A stretch of 7,658 bases of DNA, taken from NCBI GenBank assembly GCA_002305125.1, contig DBQG01000025.1, positions 6,440-14,097 on the forward strand, in the 5' to 3' direction. This document shows, in pieces, positions 1-7,131 of this stretch. The stretch comes from Patescibacteria group bacterium UBA1400. Its GTDB lineage: Bacteria > Patescibacteriota > Microgenomatia > UBA1400. Under the pieces are notes generated by a model. The model was not told the DNA's origin. It made no database searches and saw nothing but the letters and a program-made list of their open reading frames with translations. The position numbers and the translations under genes were made by a program. The first letter of the stretch is position 1. The number at the start of each line of letters is the position of its first letter.

Positions 1-41
1 TGATTTTAGCAATCTTTGGTATTTGGCTGGCAGTGATTTAA
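1..41 (+). CDS. mraY: 3' end of an upstream membrane-protein gene, probably mraY (partial)
   Basis: The frame entering from the left edge reads ILAIFGIWLAVI and stops at TAA 39-41. Only about 12 residues are visible. They are entirely hydrophobic, as expected for the last membrane helix of MraY (phospho-MurNAc-pentapeptide transferase, which makes lipid I), and mraY is the usual neighbour before murD in dcw clusters. MraY often ends in a short hydrophobic helix with little or no tail. The assignment rests mostly on gene order; another membrane protein ending here cannot be excluded. Confidence 0.5.
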   Translation, partial: ILAIFGIWLAVI

Positions 42-43
42 CC

Positions 44-50
44 AGGAGGA
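44..50 (+). promoter_or_regulatory. Orphan Shine-Dalgarno-like AGGAGGA
   Basis: AGGAGGA lies three bases after the upstream stop codon and is a near-perfect anti-SD match, but no ATG, GTG or TTG follows at a usable distance. The next start codons are ATG 113 (immediately out of frame with murD) and murD ATG 123, which is 72 bases from the motif. It may be a relic of a former start or lost gene, or a chance match. Confidence 0.35.
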
Positions 51-122
51 TTAGGTTAACTTAGTTTACTTTTCAAATAATTTTTAAAAAGCAAATTATT
101 AAATTAACATAAATGGTTTTCA

Positions 123-1463
123 ATGAGTATTTTGTCAAAGTTTACCAGCGATTTCAAAAACAAAAAAGTAGTTATTATGGGTTTGGGAATGCAGGGAAGG
201 GGAGTTGGAGATGCCTTGTTTTTTGCTCAAATTGGGGCCAAAGTTCTGGTAACCGATCTTAAAACAGAAAAAGAACTTGCCTCTTCATTGAAAGCCTTAA
301 GAAAACACAAAGTTAAGTTTGTGTTAGGTGAGCATAGAGAAAAAGATTTTTTGCAAGCAGATTTAATTTTGAAAAATGCAGCTGTTCCTTCAAATTCTTC
401 TTACCTAAAACTGGCTCGCAAAAAAGGCATTAGAATAGAAATGGATGAAGCACTTTTTGCTCAGTATGCATCACAAGTAAAGCTAATCGGTATTACTGGT
501 ACAAGAGGGAAAAGCACGGTAACAACTTTAATTTTTAATATTCTTAAAAAGGCTGGTTTGAGAGTTTGGCTAGGAGGCAACATAAGGGGAATGGCAACCC
601 TACCTCTTTTGGCTCAAGTTTTACCTGGCGATTTAGTAGTTTTGGAGCTTTCTTCCTGGCAGCTGGAAGGTTTTGCCCAAAATAAAATAAGTCCCCAGAT
701 AAGCTTAATTACCAGCATTTTTGAAGATCACTTAAACCGTTATGATTCTATGTCAGCTTATATTGAAGATAAAAAGGCTATCTTTAAATACCAACAAAAA
801 AAAGACATTTTACTTTTAAACCAACAGTTTCCTGAATTGGAAGAAATGGGCCGGCAAGCTAGGAGTAAAGTTGTCTTTTTTTCAGATAAAGATCTTCCTC
901 CCAACCTTAAATTAAGGTTAAAAGGAGAACATAATAAAACTAATGCTTTGGCAGCTTTAAAGGTAGCAGACTTGTTTAAAGTAGACAGGAGGGTAAGTGT
1001 TAAGGTTTTGGAAGATTTCCCCGGTTTGCCTTACCGGCTGGAAACAAGAAGAATTTTAAACGGAGTTGAGTATGTTAATGATTCAACTAGTACTACTCCG
1101 GCAGCAGGTTTGGCAGCTTTAAAAAGTTTTTCTAAACCTTTAGTTGTAATTGCCGGAGGCAGCAGTAAAAATTTGGACATGACAGAGTTTGTTAAAGTTA
1201 TGGCTCAAGCAGAAAATATTAAAAAGATAATTCTGCTTAAAGGGGAGGAGACAGTAAATTTGGTAAAACTGCTGGTAAAATTTGGAGCTAAAGACAAAGT
1301 TGTAAAAACTTTTTCAAAGATGAAGGAAGCGGTTTTAGAAGCAAAGAAAGTAAGCAAACCTGGAGATATCGTGCTTTTATCACCAGGATGTGCTTCTTTT
1401 GGTATGTTTGTTAATGAGTATGATAGAGGTGATAAGTTTAATAAAGCAGTGGCAAGCCTATAA
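123..1463 (+). CDS. murD: UDP-N-acetylmuramoyl-L-alanine--D-glutamate ligase (MurD)
   Basis: Cytoplasmic ATP-dependent ligase that adds D-glutamate to UDP-MurNAc-L-Ala in peptidoglycan precursor synthesis. At 446 aa it has normal family length and all three Mur-ligase domains. The N-terminal Rossmann-like domain has GLGMQGRGVGD (20-30) for UDP binding. The central ATPase domain has the P-loop GITGTRGKST (123-132), ELSSWQLEG (175-183), and EDHLNRY (201-207) with the conserved His203. A Lys at about 217 in YIEDKKAIF fits the carbamylated Lys. GEHNKTNALAA (268-278) leads into the C-terminal domain, which has NDSTSTTPAA (319-328), GGSSKNLD (345-352) and LLSPGCASFGMF followed by RGDKF (418-439). 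The start at 123 is fixed by an in-frame TAA at 105-107 with no other start between. No Shine-Dalgarno precedes it. Its stop TAA overlaps the ftsW ATG by one base, suggesting translational coupling. Assignment is secure. Confidence 0.97.
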   Translation: MSILSKFTSDFKNKKVVIMGLGMQGRGVGDALFFAQIGAKVLVTDLKTEKELASSLKALRKHKVKFVLGEHREKDFLQADLILKNAAVPSNSSYLKLARKKGIRIEMDEALFAQYASQVKLIGITGTRGKSTVTTLIFNILKKAGLRVWLGGNIRGMATLPLLAQVLPGDLVVLELSSWQLEGFAQNKISPQISLITSIFEDHLNRYDSMSAYIEDKKAIFKYQQKKDILLLNQQFPELEEMGRQARSKVVFFSDKDLPPNLKLRLKGEHNKTNALAALKVADLFKVDRRVSVKVLEDFPGLPYRLETRRILNGVEYVNDSTSTTPAAGLAALKSFSKPLVVIAGGSSKNLDMTEFVKVMAQAENIKKIILLKGEETVNLVKLLVKFGAKDKVVKTFSKMKEAVLEAKKVSKPGDIVLLSPGCASFGMFVNEYDRGDKFNKAVASL

Positions 1464-2593
1464 TGATAAGACCGCTTAAATTGAAAAGAAACATTAAAGT
1501 TAAAAAAGAAAATGGCAAAAAAGATCTAAGTTTAATGTTGTTGGTTGTTGGTCTTACCCTGTTTGGTCTTTTAATGGTTTACAATGCCTCTATAGCTGAG
1601 GCTTTAAGAGATTTTCAGGATAAGTATTACTATTTAAAGTATCAGGCGGGTTGGGCCGTCTTGGGCTTGCTTTTGATGTTCTGCCTTTCTTTTATCAACT
1701 ACCGGATTTGGGGTAAACTAGCTCCTTTAATGTTTTTAGTTAACTTAATTTTATTAGTACTTGTTTTGATTCCTGGTATTGGAGTTGAGATTAAAGGAGC
1801 CAGACGCTGGCTGGATTTTGGTTTTTCCTTATTTCAACCAAGCGAGCTGATGAAGCTTAACTTTTCCTTATATCTTTCAATTTGGCTGGTAGAAAAAAGA
1901 CCATTAAGTCAGTTTCTTCTGCTCCTTTTTCTAGTTTTAGGTCTTATAATTTTAGAACCTGACATGGGAACGGCCGTAGTGGTTGTTGCCATCGGTTTCT
2001 TGATTTATTTTGTTTCCGGTGCCTCTTTAACCAAACTTATGCCTTTGGGTCTGATGGGGTTTTTACTGGGAATAGGTATGATTCTGATATCTCCCTACAG
2101 AAAACAAAGACTGCTTACCTTTCTTGATCCTGCTCAGGATCCTTTGGGAAGCTCTTATCATATAAGGCAGGTATTGATTGCCTTAGGATCAGGAGGAATG
2201 TTTGGGTTAGGTCTGGGGCAGTCACGGCAGAAGTATGAATACTTGCCTGAAGCCACAACCGATTCTATTTTTGCCATTATTGCTGAAGAGATTGGTTTTT
2301 TAGGAGCCTTTGCTCTTATTGTGTGTTTGTTTTTTATTGTATATAAAGGTTTCCAGATAGCCAAGCAGGCTCCGGATATTTTTGGCAAACTGCTGGCAGC
2401 AGGTATCTCTACTTGGATTGCTTTTCAGGCATTGGTAAATCTGGGGGCAATGGTGGCCCTAATTCCCCTGACCGGTATGCCTCTGCCTTTTATTTCTTAT
2501 GGCGGCTCATCATTAGTGTTGATTTTGACAGGCATGGGGATTTTGCTTAATATTTCTAAGTATAGGATAGTTAATCAAGTTAAACTTAAATAA
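1463..2593 (+). CDS. ftsW: Septal peptidoglycan polymerase FtsW (SEDS family)
   Basis: Multi-pass membrane glycosyltransferase that polymerises lipid II into septal glycan strands, normally paired with the class B PBP FtsI. The 376-aa protein has a basic N-terminus (first 20 residues), then about ten hydrophobic segments. SEDS hallmarks are in order: KGARRWLDFG (111-120), FQPSELMK (124-131), LEPDMGTA (164-171), the extracellular loop with YLPEATTDSIFAIIAEEIG (260-278), and the C-terminal signature PLTGMPLPFISYGGSS (335-350). Asp267 in TTDSIF aligns with the catalytic Asp of RodA and FtsW in the HTDFIF-type motif. FtsW is favoured over its paralogue RodA because it sits between murD and murG in a dcw operon. 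The start codon overlaps the murD stop by one base (TAATG) and has no visible Shine-Dalgarno, so coupled re-initiation is likely. Confidence 0.96.
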   Translation: MIRPLKLKRNIKVKKENGKKDLSLMLLVVGLTLFGLLMVYNASIAEALRDFQDKYYYLKYQAGWAVLGLLLMFCLSFINYRIWGKLAPLMFLVNLILLVLVLIPGIGVEIKGARRWLDFGFSLFQPSELMKLNFSLYLSIWLVEKRPLSQFLLLLFLVLGLIILEPDMGTAVVVVAIGFLIYFVSGASLTKLMPLGLMGFLLGIGMILISPYRKQRLLTFLDPAQDPLGSSYHIRQVLIALGSGGMFGLGLGQSRQKYEYLPEATTDSIFAIIAEEIGFLGAFALIVCLFFIVYKGFQIAKQAPDIFGKLLAAGISTWIAFQALVNLGAMVALIPLTGMPLPFISYGGSSLVLILTGMGILLNISKYRIVNQVKLK

Positions 2594-2596
2594 AAT

Positions 2597-3694
2597 ATGA
2601 AAGCTGTTTTTGTTGGCGGACATCACAATTCGGCTTTAGTAGTAGCCAAATTAATGCAGGAAAAAGGACATCAGGTTTTTTGGTTGGGCCATAAACATAC
2701 TATGCATAGGGAAAAAAGCCTTTCGGCTGAATTTTTGGAGGTTTCTAAAAATAAAATTCCTTTCTGGGAGATTAAAACAGGCAAATTTTATAAAAATATA
2801 AATTTGGGAGAGTTTGTTAAAATTGGAAGCGGGATTCTAACTTCTTTAAAATTATTACGGAAAATAAAACCCGATCTTGTGGTTGCCTGGGGTGGATACT
2901 TATCGTTTCCGGTAGTGATTGCAGCATTTATTTTAAAAGTTCCGGCTGTAACCCATGAGCAAACCACCCAGTCGGGTCTGGCAAATAAGATTATTTCCAG
3001 GTTTGTCAGAAAAGTCTTTTTAACCTGGGAAACTTCTGCAGCCTATTTTCCCAAAAACAAAACAGAAGTAGTAGGTCTGCCTTTGAAAAAAGATTTTTTT
3101 GACTTGAGTCAAGATAAAATTTTTAATAATAAGCTGCCTACGGTTTTAATTGTGGGCGGCAAACAAGGATCTCATCTTATAAATAGTCTTGTTGAAGAAG
3201 ATTTGGAAAAGCTGCTTGCTAAATATAACTTGATTCATCAATCCGGAAATATTCAAAAAACTAATGACTTTAATAGATTAAAGCTTAAAAAATCTAGACT
3301 TAAAAAAGAGCTGCAGCAGCGTTATTTATTAAAGACCTACTTTTTTGGTTCAGAAATCGTTAAGGTTTTGAAAAGCGCTGATTTAGTGGTTAGCAGATCA
3401 GGAGCTCATATTGTTAACGAACTGCTGGTGTTAAAAAAACCAGCTATTTTAATTCCCATTTCTTGGTCTTCGGCCAATGAGCAGAAGCAAAATGCCCTTC
3501 TTTTAAAGGAAAGGGGTTTGGCAGAAGTTTTAAGTGAAAGCAAGGTAACAGCAAAGATCCTTTCTCGGAAAATTGACTTTATGGTCAAAAACTTATCTGT
3601 TTATAAGAAAAATATAAGTAAATTTAAAAACTCAATGAGGCAAGATGCTGCTTTTAAAATGGTTAACATTCTGGAAAAAGAGTTTGCCAACTGA
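2597..3694 (+). CDS. murG: UDP-GlcNAc:lipid I N-acetylglucosaminyltransferase (MurG), divergent
   Basis: Peripheral membrane GT-B glycosyltransferase (GT28 type) that adds GlcNAc to lipid I to give lipid II on the cytoplasmic face. At 365 aa the length is normal. Seen in the N-domain: GGHHNSAL (7-14) where most MurG have GGTGGHxxPA, WGGYLSFPVVIAA (98-110), and THEQTTQSGLANK (119-131), matching the usual HEQN..GxxNK but with Thr for Asn. In the C-domain: GGKQGSHLIN (187-196, usually GGSQGAxxxN), SRSGAHIVNEL (266-276) with the donor-binding Glu275, and NEQKQNA (294-300). The fold and position are clear, but three motifs deviate. I recall the same GGHH variant from Microgenomates-type proteins, which is a recollection and not a search. 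It starts 3 bp after ftsW with no Shine-Dalgarno, ends in TGA, and overlaps ftsQ by 50 bp. A related lipid-linked glycosyltransferase is the alternative, but the dcw context strongly favours MurG. Confidence 0.92.
   Translation: MKAVFVGGHHNSALVVAKLMQEKGHQVFWLGHKHTMHREKSLSAEFLEVSKNKIPFWEIKTGKFYKNINLGEFVKIGSGILTSLKLLRKIKPDLVVAWGGYLSFPVVIAAFILKVPAVTHEQTTQSGLANKIISRFVRKVFLTWETSAAYFPKNKTEVVGLPLKKDFFDLSQDKIFNNKLPTVLIVGGKQGSHLINSLVEEDLEKLLAKYNLIHQSGNIQKTNDFNRLKLKKSRLKKELQQRYLLKTYFFGSEIVKVLKSADLVVSRSGAHIVNELLVLKKPAILIPISWSSANEQKQNALLLKERGLAEVLSESKVTAKILSRKIDFMVKNLSVYKKNISKFKNSMRQDAAFKMVNILEKEFAN
3637..3640 (+). promoter_or_regulatory. Candidate ribosome binding site for ftsQ (GAGG)
   Basis: GAGG lies 4 bases before ATG 3645, inside the end of murG. 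The spacing is short but usable, and it is the only SD-like motif near either candidate ftsQ start. It supports ATG 3645 over the in-frame TTG at 3684. Confidence 0.4.
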
Positions 3695-4511
3695 AAAGAC
3701 AGAGAAAAAAGATAATAAGCTTTTTTTTATCAGAAAAAGGTTTTTTTCAACAAAAGAAGACAAAAAAGATAAAACCAGGCTAAAGTCTGATAAGAGGAAA
3801 GTAAAAAGAAGTCTTAAAAGATTAAAAGCTTTTTTTCATCTAAGTCTTTTTGTTTTAATGGTTTTTGGTTTTTATTTGTTTGTTAATAGTAGTTTTTTTA
3901 CCATTTCCAGAATTGATTGCATTCAGGAAGGATTTCCTTGCCGGCAAAGTCTTTTTTTTGAAGAGTTAAGAGGGAAAAATATTTTTTTTCTTGATGCTGA
4001 TAAATGGGCTTTAAAAACTAAGGACAGTTTATTACAGATTTCAAAGATTGAGGTTGAAAAAAAAGTTCCTGACAGATTATCTATTGAGGTTTTTTTAAGA
4101 AAGCCCTTAGCTGGTTTTAGTAAAGAAGGTGAGGTTTGGTATCTGGTTGACCAGACTGGTTTAGTTTATGATTTGGTTTATGAACTTCCTCAAGATGTTA
4201 ACAAGATTTATGTGGATAAAAACAGCACTGAGGTGTTTTTAGGCGCAAAATTAGATAGTGACGTCCTGCTTAAAAGTCTTTATTTAAGCTCAGAACTTAA
4301 GAAAAATTTTATCCATTTTGATAAAATTATTTCCTCTAAATATAGAAAAATAACTGTTTTACTTGGAGGTAATATTACTGCTACTTTTTCGGCCGAAAAA
4401 GCAATTACGCCTCAAGTTGACTCTTTACAATTTATTTTAAAACAAAGTAAAATAGAGGGTAGTCCGCCGGCTTATATAGATTTTAGTTTTGACAAGCCGG
4501 TAATTAAATAG
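3645..4511 (+). CDS. ftsQ: Cell division protein FtsQ/DivIB (POTRA-containing)
   Basis: Bitopic membrane protein that scaffolds the late divisome with FtsB and FtsL. The 288-aa product has a long cytoplasmic tail (1-61) with 24 Lys/Arg against 7 Asp/Glu, then one membrane helix at about 62-81. An extracytoplasmic POTRA domain follows at about 82-158; it begins FFTISRIDC, contains GKNIFFLD (110-117), and ends VPDRLSIEVFLRKPLAGF (141-158), the classic FtsQ/DivIB pattern. The FtsQ beta domain is about 160-285, with WYLVDQTGLVYD (165-176) as the typical 'vD..G.vf' strand. The only two cysteines, C92 and C99, lie outside the membrane. Identity comes from this architecture and from the position before ftsA. 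ATG 3645 overlaps murG by 50 bp and has GAGG upstream; TTG 3684 would remove 13 residues and leave all domains intact. The next Met is inside the membrane helix and is unlikely. The stop is TAG. Confidence 0.88.
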   Translation: MLLLKWLTFWKKSLPTEKTEKKDNKLFFIRKRFFSTKEDKKDKTRLKSDKRKVKRSLKRLKAFFHLSLFVLMVFGFYLFVNSSFFTISRIDCIQEGFPCRQSLFFEELRGKNIFFLDADKWALKTKDSLLQISKIEVEKKVPDRLSIEVFLRKPLAGFSKEGEVWYLVDQTGLVYDLVYELPQDVNKIYVDKNSTEVFLGAKLDSDVLLKSLYLSSELKKNFIHFDKIISSKYRKITVLLGGNITATFSAEKAITPQVDSLQFILKQSKIEGSPPAYIDFSFDKPVIK

Positions 4512-4519
4512 GAAAAGAC

Positions 4520-4525
4520 TATAAT
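4520..4525 (+). promoter_or_regulatory. Possible -10 element before ftsA (TATAAT)
   Basis: A perfect TATAAT lies in the 40-bp ftsQ-ftsA gap, 26 bp before the ftsA ATG. The only good -35 match, TTGACA at 4489-4494, is 25 bp away, too far for a normal sigma-70 promoter (about 17 bp), and there is no TGn extension. An internal promoter for ftsAZ is common in other bacteria, but in AT-rich DNA this may be chance. Confidence 0.2.
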
Positions 4526-4551
4526 TCTATTAAATTAGAAAAGTATTTTTT

Positions 4552-5835
4552 ATGTCAAAAGCAAACATTGTTGCCGGAATTGATATCGGGACCTCAAAAA
4601 TTACTACCATTGTTGCCTCTCAGTCCCCAGAAACTGACAAGATAAATGTTATTGGGGTAGCCAGTAAATTAAGCAAGGGTTTAAGAAGAAGTCAGATCGT
4701 TGATATTGAGGAGGCAGTTGAAGCTATCACTGAAAGTGTTGAAGCAGCAGAAAGAATGGCTGGTTACTCTTTGTCCCGCACTTTTGTTTCCATCAGCGGC
4801 AGCCATATAGAATCAATTAACTCCAAGGGGGTGGTGGCTGTAGCTGAACCCGAGGGCGAGATTACAGCTGAAGATGTTAACAGGGTAATTGATGCTGCCA
4901 GGGCTATTTCCCTGCCTGCCTCAAGAGAGATTCTGCATGTTATTCCCAGAGAATTTACGGTTGATTCCCAGGGAGGTATAAAAGATCCTTTAGGAATGAC
5001 AGGGGTAAGATTGGAAGTGGAAACCCATATTATTACCGGATCATCAACCGCTATGAGAAATTTGATTAAATGTGTTGAAGAGTTGGGAATAGAAGTAGAG
5101 GGTTTGGTTTTTTCCGGACTGTCAGCTTCTCAAGCAGTTTTAACTGACACGGAAAAAGAGTTGGGAGTTTGTTTGGTAGATATTGGCGGCGGAACTACCA
5201 GTATTGCTGTTTTTGTTGAAGGCTCTTTGGCTTATTCGGCAGTTTTACCGGTTGGAGCTAAAAACGTTACTAATGACCTGGCTATTGGTTTAAGGGTGAG
5301 TCTGCAAAGTGCAGAGAAGATTAAGTTGGCCTTATATAAAGAGGCAATGGAAAAAAATCCGGAGGATAAAGAAAAAAAAGATGAGCTTGATATCAAAAAA
5401 TTAGGATTGGAAGAAGATATTACCAAGATATCTAAAAAAACAGTAGTTGATGGTATAATAAGGCCGCGGTTAAATGAGATCTTTCAAATGGTGGGAGAAG
5501 AGCTAAAAAAATCAGGGTTTGGAGGCAATACCCCTGCAGGTTTAGTTATATCAGGCGGAGGGGCTCAGACAGTTGGGATTCTTGAAGCCTGTAAAAGAAC
5601 CTTGTCATTGCCGGTAAGAATCGGCAGACCAGAGGGATTGGCTGGATTAACAGAAGAGATAAGTGATCCTGATTTTTCCGTTGCTTATGGGTTGATTATT
5701 TACGGAATGAGAAATACGGAAAAAGTCAGCGGAGAAAAGTTTTCTTTTTCTGGAATCGGAAAAATAGTTAATAGATTTCCGGCCAAGGGAGCAGCCAAAA
5801 AGACCATTGATTTTATTAAATCCTTCCTGCCCTAA
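4552..5835 (+). CDS. ftsA: Cell division protein FtsA (actin-like FtsZ membrane anchor)
   Basis: Actin/Hsp70-superfamily ATPase that tethers FtsZ filaments to the membrane and recruits downstream divisome proteins. At 427 aa the length is normal. Phosphate-1 motif GIDIGTSKI (9-17); the 1C (SHS2) domain is about 85-165, with HVIPREFTVD (129-138) and DPLGMTGVRLE (145-155); phosphate-2 motif LVDIGGGTTSIAVF (208-221); adenosine motif LVISGGGAQTVGI (331-343). The C-terminus KKTIDFIKSFLP (416-427) is a short amphipathic helix, the expected membrane-targeting sequence, after a flexible linker. A Lys/Glu/Asp-rich stretch at about 263-286 lies in domain 2, where I would expect a less charged loop. It stands 40 bp after ftsQ and 17 bp before ftsZ, its direct partner. 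There is no Shine-Dalgarno before the ATG. Assignment is secure. Confidence 0.97.
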   Translation: MSKANIVAGIDIGTSKITTIVASQSPETDKINVIGVASKLSKGLRRSQIVDIEEAVEAITESVEAAERMAGYSLSRTFVSISGSHIESINSKGVVAVAEPEGEITAEDVNRVIDAARAISLPASREILHVIPREFTVDSQGGIKDPLGMTGVRLEVETHIITGSSTAMRNLIKCVEELGIEVEGLVFSGLSASQAVLTDTEKELGVCLVDIGGGTTSIAVFVEGSLAYSAVLPVGAKNVTNDLAIGLRVSLQSAEKIKLALYKEAMEKNPEDKEKKDELDIKKLGLEEDITKISKKTVVDGIIRPRLNEIFQMVGEELKKSGFGGNTPAGLVISGGGAQTVGILEACKRTLSLPVRIGRPEGLAGLTEEISDPDFSVAYGLIIYGMRNTEKVSGEKFSFSGIGKIVNRFPAKGAAKKTIDFIKSFLP

Positions 5836-5841
5836 CTTAAG

Positions 5842-5847
5842 AAAGGG
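5842..5847 (+). promoter_or_regulatory. Weak ribosome binding site for ftsZ (AAAGGG)
   Basis: AAAGGG lies 5 bases before the ftsZ ATG in the 17-bp ftsA-ftsZ gap. It is a partial match to AAGGAGG, and the best initiation signal of any complete gene here apart from the short ftsQ GAGG. FtsZ is normally made in large excess over FtsA, so a stronger site is plausible. Confidence 0.4.
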
Positions 5848-5852
5848 ACAAT

Positions 5853-7037
5853 ATGAGTTTAGTTAAACCCGATATTAATACTTTTGCTAAAATCCGTGTG
5901 GTTGGGATTGGTGGTGGTGGTGGCAACGCTATAGATTCTATGGTTAAGGGTGATGAGATAAAAGGGGTGGAGTTTGTATCTGTTAATACCGATGCTCAGG
6001 CTCTTTTAAACAGTCAGGCAGAAACTAAAGTTCAGATAGGAGATAAGCTTACTAAAGGTTTGGGCTCTGGTGCCAATCCTGATGTTGGTTCTGAAGCAGC
6101 TCAGGAATCAGAAGAGAAGATTAAAGAAGTTCTTTTGGATTCTGATATGGTGTTTTTAACTTGTGGCATGGGAGGCGGAACAGGTACAGGAGGAGCGCCG
6201 GTAGTGGCTAAAATTGCCAAAGAGATAGGAGCCTTGACGGTGGCAGTGGTAACAAAACCGTTTTTGTTTGAAGGTACTAGAAGAATGGTAGTAGCAGAAG
6301 AAGGTATAGAAAAACTACGGGAAAATGTTGATACCTTGATTATTATTCCCAACCAAAGACTTTTGGATGTTATTGACAAGAAGATGACTTTGGTTGAAGC
6401 TTTCAAAGTAGCTGATTCAGTTTTAGGCCAGGGAGTTAAGGGTATTTCTGACCTGATAACTACTCCAGGACTTATTAACGTTGACTTTGCTGATGTTAAA
6501 TCAATTATGAGTGAGGCCGGAAATACTTTAATGGGTATCGGAGTAGGTATGGGTGAAAATAGAGCTCAGCTGGCTGCCAGAAATGCTGTTTCCTCACCTT
6601 TGCTTGAACTATCAATAGAAGGAGCTAAAGGAATTTTGTTTAATGTAACAGGCGGAGAAGATTTAACCATGAATGAGGTTAATGAGGCGGCAGAAATAAT
6701 TACCAATGCTGCTGATGCTGACGCCAATATTATTTTCGGTACAGTTATAGATCCTCAGCTTAATGACCAGGTAAAGATAACCGTAATTGCTACCGGTTTT
6801 GATGAGGCTAGGCAAAAACTAATGCAGTTTACCAGTCCTCAGCCTTTAAGGCCTCAGATAGGGCAAAACCAGCAAAGTTCCCAGGTGGTAATGGACAATA
6901 AGCAGCAGGGAGAAGAAAACAGCCAACAGGATGTACAGCCCCAACAGTCAGAAAGAAAAAGACAGGATGATGGCGGTCTTCCACCTGAACACACAGAATT
7001 TGACATCCCGGCATTCCTAAGAAGGGGTAAAAATTAA
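5853..7037 (+). CDS. ftsZ: Cell division protein FtsZ (tubulin-like GTPase)
   Basis: Tubulin homologue that polymerises with GTP into the cytokinetic ring. The 394-aa product shows the full set of motifs: [10 protein letters not shown] (18-27), NTDAQAL (45-51), [11 protein letters not shown] (69-79), the tubulin/FtsZ signature [12 protein letters not shown] (105-116) that binds GTP phosphates, and the T7 synergy loop [11 protein letters not shown] (209-219), whose Asp211 and Asp214 complete the catalytic site of the next subunit. The globular core ends near 318. Residues 321-371 are a disordered linker with 16 Gln in 51 positions. The conserved C-terminal peptide DIPAFLRR (384-391), which binds FtsA and other anchors, is intact and is followed by GKN. 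It is the last gene of the cluster, followed by a GC hairpin at 7075-7093. Assignment is certain. Confidence 0.99.
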   Translation: MSLVKPDINTFAKIRVVGIGGGGGNAIDSMVKGDEIKGVEFVSVNTDAQALLNSQAETKVQIGDKLTKGLGSGANPDVGSEAAQESEEKIKEVLLDSDMVFLTCGMGGGTGTGGAPVVAKIAKEIGALTVAVVTKPFLFEGTRRMVVAEEGIEKLRENVDTLIIIPNQRLLDVIDKKMTLVEAFKVADSVLGQGVKGISDLITTPGLINVDFADVKSIMSEAGNTLMGIGVGMGENRAQLAARNAVSSPLLELSIEGAKGILFNVTGGEDLTMNEVNEAAEIITNAADADANIIFGTVIDPQLNDQVKITVIATGFDEARQKLMQFTSPQPLRPQIGQNQQSSQVVMDNKQQGEENSQQDVQPQQSERKRQDDGGLPPEHTEFDIPAFLRRGKN

Positions 7038-7074
7038 CTAGGGTTAATTAACACAAAAATATTAACAAATCTCA

Positions 7075-7093
7075 CGAGGCCTAAAAAGCCTCG
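7075..7093 (+). terminator. GC hairpin after ftsZ, possible terminator
   Basis: CGAGGC (7075-7080) and GCCTCG (7088-7093) form a perfect 6-bp GC-rich stem with a 7-base loop, 37 bp after the ftsZ stop in otherwise AT-rich DNA. The position fits the end of the dcw transcript. No T-tract follows (GATAGTCGC), so it is not a canonical intrinsic terminator; it may instead protect the mRNA 3' end or stall polymerase. Confidence 0.4.
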
Positions 7094-7131
7094 GATAGTC
7101 GCTTATATATTCCAACATCTTCCTGTATTGT

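Noticed and set aside
76..100. Inverted repeat AATAATTT / AAATTATT upstream of murD
   Set aside because: The 8-bp stem is made only of A-T pairs with a 9-base loop, in very AT-rich DNA. It is too weak for a terminator and likely by chance.
2158..2388. 76-codon minus-strand ORF inside ftsW
   Set aside because: It lies wholly antisense to a strongly conserved coding region with catalytic motifs, with no Shine-Dalgarno or family resemblance.
4489..4525. TTGACA and TATAAT as a complete promoter for ftsA
   Set aside because: The two hexamers are 25 bp apart, well beyond normal sigma-70 spacing, and TTGACA lies inside ftsQ coding sequence. Only the TATAAT is kept, at low confidence.
6101..6406. 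101-codon minus-strand ORF inside ftsZ
   Set aside because: It is antisense to the most conserved part of ftsZ (signature and T7 region), lacks a plausible start signal and has a low-complexity product; it is a shadow of the real gene.
6829..7014. 61-codon minus-strand ORF opposite the FtsZ linker
   Set aside because: The Gln-rich codons on the + strand remove stops on the other strand, which explains the open frame. The product has no recognisable features.
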